From Alphaproteobacteria bacterium (lineage in GTDB: Bacteria; Pseudomonadota; Alphaproteobacteria; ATCC43930; CGMCC-115725), in the NCBI GenBank assembly GCA_019237175.1, contig JAFAHP010000157.1:1-5116 (forward strand): a stretch of DNA of 5,116 nt, written 5' to 3'. The position numbers and the translations under genes are program-made. Numbering within the stretch: the first letter of the stretch is position 1; each line of letters begins with the position of its first letter. Positions 1 through 5,116 of the stretch are shown piece by piece. A model generated the notes under the pieces. The model made no database searches, was not told where the DNA came from, and worked only from the letters and a program-made list of their open reading frames with translations.

Positions 1-16
1 CGACGGTCGCCGTGGG

Positions 17-34
17 CCCCCGGAGACGCGGGGG
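17..34. other. Small GC hairpin in the left flank
   Basis: CCCCCG (17-22) and CGGGGG (29-34) form a perfect 6-bp stem around a 6-nt loop. No T-tract follows; the next bases are TGACAAGAAAAG. It could be the end of an upstream transcript or a chance GC palindrome. The rest of the 1-214 flank shows no recognisable gene, RNA or strong promoter. An ATAAAT at 101-106 is -10-like but has no convincing -35 partner. Confidence 0.3.
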
Positions 35-214
35 TGACAAGAAAAGTTGTTTGATTGCCGTCATCGGCGCGTCATCACAAAATTCGATTGCCGCGATCAG
101 ATAAATCCATTTCCGCAGATCGATCGTACTGCCCATGTTTGGTCTGAGCCAGGGAGCGGCAGGATTGATTGCCTGGGCCGCCTCGAGCCTCGCCAGATCC
201 GGTCGGTCGACACC

Positions 215-1135
215 ATGATTGATAGCAATCCGCCGAACTATCGCCCGCGGCGCAGCGTGCTTTTCACACCGGGTGCAAACCCCAGGGCCATGGAAAAAGC
301 CCGCAATCTGCCGGCCGACGGTCTCATCTTCGACCTCGAGGACGCCGTGGCGCCCGCCGCCAAGGAAAAGGCGCGCACGCTTGTCGAGAAGGCACTCCAC
401 GCTGGCGGGTACGGCCGGCGCGAACTGGTGCTGCGGATCAACGCGCTCGCGACACCCTGGGGCGCGGCGGATCTCGCCACCGCCGCCCGGTCGCTGATCG
501 ACGCGGTGCTGCTGCCAAAGGTCGAGAACGCCGAAGAGGTGCGCCGCGCCGCCGCCTTGCTCGACCAGTTCGGCGCGCCCGCGACTATGGCGCTTTGGTG
601 CATGCTGGAGACGCCGCGCGGCATTCTCGACGCTTCGGCAATCGCGGCGGCGAGCCCGCGCATCGCCGTCTTGGTCGCGGGCACATCGGATCTGACCGCG
701 GATTTGCACGCGCTCGACGCTCCCGACCGCGCACCGCTGATGACCTCGCTGGGCTTGTTGCTGCTTGCCGCCCGCGCCCATGGTCTCGCCGCCCTCGACG
801 GTGTTCACCTCGATCTCGCCGATGACGAAGGGGTTGTTTTAGCTTGCCGGCAGGGCAGGGCGCTCGGCTTTGATGGCAAGACCTTGATCCATCCAAACCA
901 GATCGCGCCGGCCAATGCGGCGTTTGCGCCAACCCAACAGGAATTGGACCGGGCGAAACGGTTTGTTGCCGCCTATGCCGAAGCCGAGATGCGGGGCGCT
1001 GGCGTCGTCCTGCTCGACGGACGTCTGATCGAGGAACTGCATGCTGCGGATGCACGCCGCATCCTCGCGATCGCGGAAGCGATCGACCAGATCGAGCGGA
1101 TTGCCGGCGACTCGCCGCCCGTACGAGGGAGCTAA
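215..1135 (+). CDS. CoA-ester lyase, HpcH/HpaI aldolase - citrate lyase beta (CitE/malyl-CoA lyase) family
   Basis: The 306-residue protein is a TIM-barrel lyase of the CitE/malyl-CoA lyase family, which makes or cleaves the C-C bond of short 3-hydroxyacyl-CoA thioesters in the cytoplasm, using Mg2+. Visible family motifs are RRSVLFTPGANPRAMEKA (12-29), FDLEDAV (39-45), the CoA/substrate arginine in LRINALATPWG (R74), the two likely Mg2+ ligands E132 in LETPRG and D159 in GTSDL, and GKTLIHPNQI (221-230). Length fits single-domain members (about 280-320 aa). ATG 215 is chosen because family homology begins about ten residues in. The frame is open back to a TTG at 47, but that stretch looks non-coding and offers no other start. 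No clear Shine-Dalgarno precedes 215. It lies 231 bp before sdhC on the same strand. Malyl-CoA lyase, malyl-CoA thioesterase, citramalyl-CoA lyase or an orphan CitE are all possible; the family call is firm and the substrate is not. Confidence 0.9.
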   Translation: MIDSNPPNYRPRRSVLFTPGANPRAMEKARNLPADGLIFDLEDAVAPAAKEKARTLVEKALHAGGYGRRELVLRINALATPWGAADLATAARSLIDAVLLPKVENAEEVRRAAALLDQFGAPATMALWCMLETPRGILDASAIAAASPRIAVLVAGTSDLTADLHALDAPDRAPLMTSLGLLLLAARAHGLAALDGVHLDLADDEGVVLACRQGRALGFDGKTLIHPNQIAPANAAFAPTQQELDRAKRFVAAYAEAEMRGAGVVLLDGRLIEELHAADARRILAIAEAIDQIERIAGDSPPVRGS

Positions 1136-1153
1136 AGCGAGATGTCCCCTCCG

Positions 1154-1180
1154 TTGACACCTTTGGAAGGGCGGTCTAAG
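1154..1180 (+). promoter_or_regulatory. Candidate sigma-70-type promoter for sdhCDAB
   Basis: A perfect -35 hexamer TTGACA at 1154-1159 is followed after 15 bp by TCTAAG (1175-1180), which matches 4 of 6 bases of TATAAT. The spacer is shorter than the optimal 17 bp. It begins 18 bp after the lyase stop codon and would give sdhC a leader of roughly 180 nt. The -35 is seen directly; promoter function is inferred. Read-through from the lyase gene is the alternative or additional source of transcript. Confidence 0.35.
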
Positions 1181-1277
1181 TCACTCGCCGCGCTGTTGCC
1201 GCGATGTCATATTCGCCAAGGATGCGATGCCTCCCTTATTCCCCTGCACCGGATCTCGCCGTCGCGGCCCGCGTCCA

Positions 1278-1304
1278 GCAGCCGCGTGGCCGCGTCCCGG
1301 CTGC
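1278..1304. other. Hairpin in the sdhC leader
   Basis: GCAGCCG (1278-1284) and CGGCTGC (1298-1304) form a perfect 7-bp stem with a 13-nt loop, followed by ATGAAACAAAACC. It lies in the 231-bp gap between the lyase gene and sdhC, about 60 bp before the sdhC start. No T-tract follows, so it is not a typical intrinsic terminator. It may be a leader structure or merely chance pairing in GC-rich DNA. Nothing resembling a known riboswitch was recognised in the gap. Confidence 0.25.
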
Positions 1305-1352
1305 ATGAAACAAAACCACAGGCAATGCCGGCAGACGAAACCGGCCGTGCCC

Positions 1353-1359
1353 AAAAAGG
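1353..1359 (+). promoter_or_regulatory. Ribosome binding site deciding the sdhC start
   Basis: AAAAAGG lies 7 nt before ATG 1367, a good spacing. The in-frame ATG at 1325 has only an AGG 2 nt away. This supports 1367, which also matches where SdhC family homology begins. Confidence 0.55.
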
Positions 1360-1366
1360 CGCTTGG

Positions 1367-1759
1367 ATGAAATCGGTTGAGCGGCCGCTGTCGCCGCATC
1401 TTCAGATCTATCGCTGGCAGCTGACCTCGGTGATGTCGATCCTGCACCGTGCTGCCGGTTTGGCGCTCACCGCCGGCGCCGTGCTGTTGGTCTGGTGGCT
1501 CGTGGCTGCCGCCAGCGGCCCCGAGGCTTATGCCGGGGTGCAGAATTTTCTCGGTTCGTGGGTTGGCGTCGCGCTGCTGCTCGGCTGGAGTGCCGCCTTG
1601 TTCTACCATCTTTGTAACGGCATCAGGCACCTGACCTGGGACACCGGCCATGCCCTCGATCTCAGATCGACCTACATCGGCGGTTGGGTGGTGGTGATTG
1701 CGGCGGCGATTTTGACAGCGGCCGCATGGGCCGCCGGGATCGCGCACTGGGTCTATTGA
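1367..1759 (+). CDS. sdhC: Succinate dehydrogenase cytochrome b556 subunit SdhC
   Basis: This is the large membrane anchor of complex II, 130 residues and typical in length for the family. It has the N-terminal signature RPLSPHLQIYRW (6-17) and then SILHRAAG (24-31), where S24 and R28 correspond to the E. coli quinone-site Ser27 and Arg31. Three hydrophobic helices lie at about 19-49, 58-82 and 103-129. H81 in FYHLCNGIRH aligns with E. coli His84, the axial haem b ligand, and the following GIRH..WD is conserved. With SdhD it holds haem b and the ubiquinone pocket in the inner membrane. Start 1367 is supported by its Shine-Dalgarno and by family alignment. The frame is open upstream, so ATG 1325 (+14 aa) and ATG 1142 (+75 aa) are formal alternatives; the extra sequence is Ser/Arg/Pro-rich and unlike SdhC. 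First gene of sdhCDAB; sdhD begins 16 nt after its stop. Confidence 0.95.
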   Translation: MKSVERPLSPHLQIYRWQLTSVMSILHRAAGLALTAGAVLLVWWLVAAASGPEAYAGVQNFLGSWVGVALLLGWSAALFYHLCNGIRHLTWDTGHALDLRSTYIGGWVVVIAAAILTAAAWAAGIAHWVY

Positions 1760-1762
1760 GAT

Positions 1763-1767
1763 GAGGA
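1763..1767 (+). promoter_or_regulatory. Ribosome binding site deciding the sdhD start
   Basis: GAGGA lies 8 nt before ATG 1776. An in-frame ATG at 1761, directly after the sdhC stop, has no comparable site upstream, and the GAGGA begins within that codon. This favours ATG 1776. Confidence 0.6.
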
Positions 1768-1775
1768 CCTTACGA

Positions 1776-2180
1776 ATGCGCGACGCGCCGCCGTCGCAAT
1801 TGCGCTCGCCGCTCGGCCGTGCGATCGGCCTGGGCTCGGCCAAGGGCGGGGTCGAGCACTGGGTCGTGCAACGGGTCACGGCAGTGGCGCTGGTTCCGCT
1901 CGCATTGTGGTTTGTCGCGGCGATGATCCAGCTCACGGGCGCCGATTTTGATGCGATGCAGAATTGGGTCGGCCGCCCGTTACCGGCGATCGGGCTCGTG
2001 CTTTTGTTGATCGCAACATTTTACCATGCCGCCATCGGGTTGCAGGTCGTGATCGAGGATTATGTTCATGGCGAGTTGGCCCGCTTCGGGCTGGTGATCT
2101 TCAGCCGACTGGCGTGCATTGCTTTCGCCGTCGCCGGCATTGTTGGGGTGCTGACTTTGGCGCTCGGCGCCGCCGATTAG
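1776..2180 (+). CDS. sdhD: Succinate dehydrogenase hydrophobic membrane anchor SdhD
   Basis: The small membrane anchor of complex II, 134 residues. It shows the alphaproteobacterial signature SPLGRAIGLGSAKGG (11-25), HWVVQRVTA ahead of helix 1, and three membrane helices at about 30-53, 69-93 and 103-131. H84 in FYHAAIGLQ aligns with E. coli SdhD His71 by the haem. The conserved I-E-D-Y-V-H segment carries D95 and Y96, and Y96 corresponds to the E. coli quinone-site Tyr83. It forms the haem b and ubiquinone pocket together with SdhC and SdhB. ATG 1776 is preferred on its Shine-Dalgarno; ATG 1761 would add five residues (MRTLR) and leave one base after the sdhC stop. The tight spacing suggests coupled translation with sdhC. 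sdhA follows after 34 bp. Confidence 0.93.
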   Translation: MRDAPPSQLRSPLGRAIGLGSAKGGVEHWVVQRVTAVALVPLALWFVAAMIQLTGADFDAMQNWVGRPLPAIGLVLLLIATFYHAAIGLQVVIEDYVHGELARFGLVIFSRLACIAFAVAGIVGVLTLALGAAD

Positions 2181-2214
2181 CTGACGCTCATCAGAGTCAC
2201 CAGGGAGTTGGGCG

Positions 2215-4005
2215 ATGCCTCCCGCTTATCCGATCATCGATCACACCTATGATGTCGTCGTCGTCGGCGCCGGTGGCGCCGGTATGCGCGCGGCTCTGGG
2301 CGCGACCACGGCCGGGCTCAAGACCGCGTGCATCAGCAAGGTTTATCCGACCCGCAGCCACACTGTCTCGGCCCAGGGCGGCATTGCGGCGGCGCTCGGC
2401 AATATGAACGACGATGATTGGCGCTGGCACATGTACGACACGGTCAAAGGCTCCGACTGGCTCGGTGACCAGGACGCAATCGAATACATGTGCAGCAACG
2501 CGATCCCGGCGGTCATCGAGCTGGAGCATTTTGGCGTCCCGTTCTCACGCACCGAGGACGGACGCATCTACCAGCGTCCGTTTGGCGGCCACATGACCGA
2601 TTACGGTGACGGCGACCCGGCAAGGCGCGCTTGCGCGGCCGCCGACCGAACCGGCCATGCGATCGTCCACACGCTCTATCAGCGGTGCCTGAAGAACAAC
2701 GCAGAGTTCTTTGTCGAATATTTCGCGCTTGACCTGATCATGGACGACGAGGGCGTGTGCCGCGGCGTCATCGCGTGGAATCTCGACGACGGAAGTATTC
2801 ACCGGTTCCGCGCCCATATCGTGATCCTCGCGACTGGCGGCTATGGGCGGACCTATTTCTGGTGCACCTCGGCGCACACCTGCACCGGCGACGGCAATGC
2901 GATGGTGTTGCGCGCCGGTCTGCCGTTGCAGGACATGGAATTCATCCAATTCCATCCAACCGGCATCTACGGTGCCGGTTGCCTCGTTACCGAAGGAGCG
3001 CGCGGCGAAGGCGGCTATGTGACCAATAGCGAAGGCGAGCGGTTCATGGAGCGCTACGCCCCCCATGCCAAGGATCTGGCCTCGCGCGACGTGGTCAGCC
3101 GGGCAATGACGACCGAGATGCGCGAAGGGCGCGGGTGCGGGCCGAACAAGGAGTACATCCTGCTGCACCTCGAGCATCTGGACCCGAAGGTGCTGCATCT
3201 GCGGCTGCCCGGAATCTCCGAGACGGTGCGGATTTTTGCCAACGTCGACGTCACCCGCGGGCCGATCCCGATCGTGCCGACCGTCCATTACAACATGGGC
3301 GGGATCCCGACGAATTATCACGGCGAGGCGCTGCGGCCGACACCGGACAATCCGGATGCGGTCGTGCCGGGATTGATGGCGGTCGGCGAAGCGGCCTGTG
3401 TGTCGGTGCACGGCGCCAACCGGCTCGGTTGCAACTCACTGGTCGACATCCTCGTTTTCGGGCGTGCGGCGGCATTGCGCGCCGCCGAACTGGTGCAACC
3501 GGGCATGCCGCACAAGCCGCTGCCGTCAAATGCCGGAGACGAAGCGATCGCCCGTCTCGATGCGGTGCGCCATGCCAAGGGCCCGCGCAAGACCAGCGAA
3601 ATCCGCGTCGAGATGCAAAAGACGATGCAGGACAACTGCGCCGTGTTTCGGACTGCCGACGTGCTGCGAAAAGGCGTCGATCTGATCGACCGTGTCCACC
3701 GCAGCTTTGCCGATCTCGGCGTCGCCGACCGCTCGCTGATCTGGAACAGCGATCTTGCCGAGGCGCTGGAACTCGAAAACCTGCTTGAACAGGCGGTCGT
3801 GGCGTTGCATTCGGCGCAGAACCGCACGGAGAGCCGGGGGGCGCATGCACGCGAAGACTACCCGGAGCGTGACGACGCGAATTGGCTGAAGCACACCCTC
3901 GCATGGCTCGCCGACGGCACGGTAGCCCTCGACTACCGGCCGGTGCACCTCAATACGCTGTCGAACGAGGTGCCGTCGTTTCCGCCCAAGGTCCGCGTGT
4001 ATTGA
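2215..4005 (+). CDS. sdhA: Succinate dehydrogenase flavoprotein subunit SdhA
   Basis: The catalytic subunit of complex II (EC 1.3.5.1) oxidises succinate to fumarate on the cytoplasmic face of the membrane. It has 596 residues, normal for the family. The FAD-binding Rossmann motif VVVGAGGAG is at 15-23. H49 in SHTVSAQGG is the covalent FAD attachment site. Substrate and catalytic residues are all present: H247 in FHPTGIYGAG, R291 in ASRDVVSR (proton-shuttle arginine, E. coli Arg286), H358 in VHYNMGGIPT, and R403 in HGANRLG. The C-terminal helical domain includes REDYPERDD..W.KHTLAW, and the protein ends PPKVRVY as in alphaproteobacterial SdhA. AGGGAG at 2202-2207 is a strong ribosome site 7 nt before the start. 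C406 occupies a position usually Gly or Ser in RLGxNSL. A fumarate reductase role is unlikely given the sequence type and the sdhCD neighbours. Confidence 0.98.
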   Translation: MPPAYPIIDHTYDVVVVGAGGAGMRAALGATTAGLKTACISKVYPTRSHTVSAQGGIAAALGNMNDDDWRWHMYDTVKGSDWLGDQDAIEYMCSNAIPAVIELEHFGVPFSRTEDGRIYQRPFGGHMTDYGDGDPARRACAAADRTGHAIVHTLYQRCLKNNAEFFVEYFALDLIMDDEGVCRGVIAWNLDDGSIHRFRAHIVILATGGYGRTYFWCTSAHTCTGDGNAMVLRAGLPLQDMEFIQFHPTGIYGAGCLVTEGARGEGGYVTNSEGERFMERYAPHAKDLASRDVVSRAMTTEMREGRGCGPNKEYILLHLEHLDPKVLHLRLPGISETVRIFANVDVTRGPIPIVPTVHYNMGGIPTNYHGEALRPTPDNPDAVVPGLMAVGEAACVSVHGANRLGCNSLVDILVFGRAAALRAAELVQPGMPHKPLPSNAGDEAIARLDAVRHAKGPRKTSEIRVEMQKTMQDNCAVFRTADVLRKGVDLIDRVHRSFADLGVADRSLIWNSDLAEALELENLLEQAVVALHSAQNRTESRGAHAREDYPERDDANWLKHTLAWLADGTVALDYRPVHLNTLSNEVPSFPPKVRVY

Positions 4006-4042
4006 CGGAATGCCGTTGGACGAGAGCAAAGTGCCAGTACAA

Positions 4043-4098
4043 TCCCTCACCCTCCCGCGCCGCGGGTCCCGCCTGCGGGGAGGGGGCAGGGTGACGGG
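4043..4098. repeat. REP-like GC-rich imperfect palindrome between sdhA and sdhB
   Basis: Perfect outer arms TCACCCT (4047-4053) and AGGGTGA (4088-4094) enclose inner arms CCCGC (4054-4058) and GCGGG (4075-4079), with extra unpaired G-rich bases on the right side. The composition resembles the dispersed 'CCCTCACCCT...AGGGTGAGGG' intergenic palindromes I know from alphaproteobacterial genomes; membership is inferred, as only one copy is in this window. It occupies about half of the 110-bp sdhA-sdhB spacer. Transcribed, it would form a strong stem that could shield the sdhCDA message or act as a partial terminator, though no U-tract follows. Confidence 0.55.
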
Positions 4099-4112
4099 CC
4101 CTCGTGAGGCCC
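4096..4112 (+). promoter_or_regulatory. Hairpin overlapping the sdhB Shine-Dalgarno
   Basis: GGGCC (4096-4100) pairs with GGCCC (4108-4112) around the loop CTCGTGA. The sdhB ribosome site GAGG (4106-4109) lies 6 nt before ATG 4116, so it is half in the loop and half in the stem. Pairing would partly hide it. The match is seen directly; a regulatory effect is inferred. Confidence 0.35.
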
Positions 4113-4115
4113 TTG

Positions 4116-4895
4116 ATGGCTGAATTCACACTGCCGGCAAATTCAAGGCCCAGCCCCGGCAAAACCGTTCCGGCACCTCCCGGAGCCAAGCGGGTCCGCG
4201 AGTTCAAGATTTATCGCTGGAACCCCGATGACGGCAAAACCCCGGGCATCGACAGTTTTTCGCTCGATCTCGACCAGTGCGGTCGGATGGTTCTCGACGC
4301 GCTGATCAAGATCAAGAACGAGATCGACACCACTCTGACTTTCCGCCGTTCATGCCGCGAAGGTGTGTGCGGTTCGTGTGCGATGAACATCGACGGCGTC
4401 AATACGCTCGCCTGTATCAAGGCGATCGACGACATCAAAGGGCCGGTGCAGATCTACCCGTTGCCGCACTTGCCGGTCATCAAGGATCTCGTCTCCGACC
4501 TGACGCACATCTTCGCCCAATACCGCGCGATCGAACCGTGGCTCAAAACCGCGAGCCCGCCGCCGCCCGACCGCGAATTGCCGCAATCGGTCGAAGAACG
4601 CGAACGGCTCGACGGGCTGTGGGAGTGCATCTTGTGCTTTTGCTGCTCGACCGCGTGTCCCTCCTATTGGTGGAACGGCGAGCGTTATCTGGGGCCGGCG
4701 ATCTTGTTGCAGGCCTATCGCTGGATCGCCGACAGCCGCGACGGCGCGACCGGGGAGCGGCTCGACGCGCTCGAAGACCCGTTCCGGCTTTATCGCTGTC
4801 ACACGATCATGAACTGCACCAATACCTGCCCCAAAGGGCTGAACCCGGCCAAGGCCATCGCCGAGATCAAAAAGCTGATGGTGCTGCGCCGCTGA
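4116..4895 (+). CDS. sdhB: Succinate dehydrogenase iron-sulfur subunit SdhB
   Basis: The electron-transfer subunit of complex II, 259 residues, passes electrons from SdhA's FAD to ubiquinone. The N-terminal ferredoxin-like domain has the [2Fe-2S] ligands C80, C85, C88 and C100 in SCREGVCGSC and TLAC. The C-terminal domain has the [4Fe-4S] ligands C171, C174, C177 and C238, and the [3Fe-4S] ligands C181, C228 and C234. W186 in PSYWWN matches the E. coli quinone-site Trp164, and H229 matches His207. It ends with CPKGLNPAKAIAEIKKLM, as expected. ATG 4116 gives the family start MAEFTLP and follows GAGG by 6 nt; GTG 4104 would add four residues. It is separated from sdhA by a 110-bp structured spacer, much longer than the other gaps in the operon. 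F175 sits in C-I-L-C-F-C-C, where Ala is usual in the homologues I recall. Confidence 0.98.
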   Translation: MAEFTLPANSRPSPGKTVPAPPGAKRVREFKIYRWNPDDGKTPGIDSFSLDLDQCGRMVLDALIKIKNEIDTTLTFRRSCREGVCGSCAMNIDGVNTLACIKAIDDIKGPVQIYPLPHLPVIKDLVSDLTHIFAQYRAIEPWLKTASPPPPDRELPQSVEERERLDGLWECILCFCCSTACPSYWWNGERYLGPAILLQAYRWIADSRDGATGERLDALEDPFRLYRCHTIMNCTNTCPKGLNPAKAIAEIKKLMVLRR

Positions 4896-4900
4896 CCCGA

Positions 4901-4914
4901 GGCTGGTCCCAGCC
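4901..4914. other. Short hairpin just after sdhB
   Basis: GGCTG (4901-4905) pairs with CAGCC (4910-4914) around a 4-nt loop, 5 bp past the sdhB stop. No T-tract follows (GTCCCTCGATC). It may help protect the 3' end or contribute to termination, but it is too short to call confidently. Confidence 0.25.
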
Positions 4915-4960
4915 GTCCCTCGATCAGTGAGCGAGCGTTATCTTAAATACAACTTACATC

Positions 4961-4984
4961 TGGACGGCGGCCTTTCGTCGTCCA
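4961..4984 (+). terminator. Candidate terminator hairpin of the sdh operon
   Basis: TGGACGGCG (4961-4969) pairs with CGTCGTCCA (4976-4984) over 9 bp with one G-U pair and a 6-nt loop. It is the strongest stem downstream of sdhB, 65 bp past the stop. The bases after it are AAAAGG rather than a T-run, so it is not a canonical Rho-independent terminator. It may mark the 3' end of the transcript after processing or act with Rho. Confidence 0.35.
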
Positions 4985-5026
4985 AAAGGTTCATATCGAG
5001 GCGCCGACTCCCTCCGGCCATCCCGG

Positions 5027-5067
5027 CGATGCGGTCATTAATCCGATGCGGTCATTAATATTAATCC
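5027..5067. repeat. 17-bp tandem duplication with an AT-rich palindrome
   Basis: CGATGCGGTCATTAAT occurs at 5027-5042 and again at 5044-5059, a period of 17 bp. The sequence ATTAATCC after the second copy (5060-5067) repeats the tail of the first copy and its two following bases. The second copy's end and the following ATTAAT create the perfect 12-bp palindrome ATTAATATTAAT (5054-5065). The block is strikingly AT-rich for this locus. It may be a pair of regulator-binding sites or promoter elements for a gene beyond the window, or simple replication slippage. No gene is recognisable in 4896-5116. Confidence 0.6.
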
Positions 5068-5116
5068 AAGGTATTTCACCGTCCGCACACTCAAAAGTCG
5101 GGCTTCGGAAGCGGCC

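Noticed and set aside
2..37. Possible C-terminal tail of an upstream gene ending in TGA at 35-37
   Set aside because: Only 11 codons are visible and a GC hairpin overlaps them; nothing identifies the frame as coding.
53..173. Three copies of GATTGCC (53-59, 86-92, 167-173) in the left flank
   Set aside because: Short, irregularly spaced and without shared flanks, so likely chance.
47..214. Upstream 56-codon extension of the lyase frame from TTG 47
   Set aside because: The translated segment has no family similarity or plausible N-terminal character, and CitE-family homology starts just after ATG 215.
2545..3411. 288-codon open frame on the minus strand inside sdhA
   Set aside because: It lies wholly antisense to a strongly conserved gene; long antisense frames are common in GC-rich codon usage, and the protein resembles nothing known to me.
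3251..4050. Other overlapping open frames on both strands across sdhA's 3' half
   Set aside because: They are frame shadows of sdhA: Arg/Pro/Ala-rich translations without domains or credible start sites.
5038..5064. TTAA motifs considered as CtrA-binding sites
   Set aside because: The CtrA consensus needs TTAA-N7-TTAA; the spacings here are 13 and 2 bp.
1..5116. tRNA, rRNA, CRISPR array, insertion sequence or phage gene
   Set aside because: No cloverleaf, repeat-spacer pattern, transposase or terminal inverted repeats were seen on either strand; the window is an ordinary metabolic locus.

Overview
The window carries a housekeeping locus from a GC-rich bacterium, almost certainly an alphaproteobacterium. 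The protein signatures (SdhC start R-P-L-S-P-H-L-Q, SdhD 'PLGRA.GLGSAK', SdhA 'HLDPKVLH.RLPGISE', SdhB start 'FTLP.NS...GKT' with 'YRWNPDDGK') are those of alphaproteobacterial succinate dehydrogenase. A member of, or close to, the Rhodospirillales or Rhizobiales is plausible, but the order cannot be fixed from this sequence alone. All genes lie on the + strand.

Layout: 1-214 is non-coding leader with a small GC hairpin. 215-1135 encodes a CoA-ester lyase of the HpcH/HpaI - citrate lyase beta (CitE/malyl-CoA lyase) family. 1136-1366 is a 231-bp gap holding a perfect TTGACA box and a hairpin, the likely promoter and leader region for the next genes. 1367-4895 is the complete sdhCDAB operon: sdhC (130 aa), sdhD (134 aa), sdhA (596 aa) and sdhB (259 aa). 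Between sdhA and sdhB is a 110-bp spacer with a GC-rich imperfect palindrome and a second small hairpin touching the sdhB Shine-Dalgarno. 4896-5116 is non-coding, with two hairpins behind sdhB and then an AT-rich block containing a 17-bp tandem duplication; no gene is recognisable there.

The four Sdh proteins form respiratory complex II. SdhA (covalent FAD) oxidises succinate to fumarate, SdhB carries the electrons through its [2Fe-2S], [4Fe-4S] and [3Fe-4S] clusters, and SdhC/SdhD anchor the complex in the inner membrane, bind haem b and form the quinone site. Every cofactor and catalytic residue checked is present, so the complex should be functional. The upstream lyase probably cleaves or forms a short-chain malyl-CoA-type thioester, feeding acetyl-CoA, glyoxylate or related C4/C5 intermediates near the TCA cycle; its exact substrate cannot be read from sequence.

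No novel multi-gene system is visible. The points worth a second look are regulatory: the sdhA-sdhB spacer, the start of sdhC, and the repeat block at the right-hand end.
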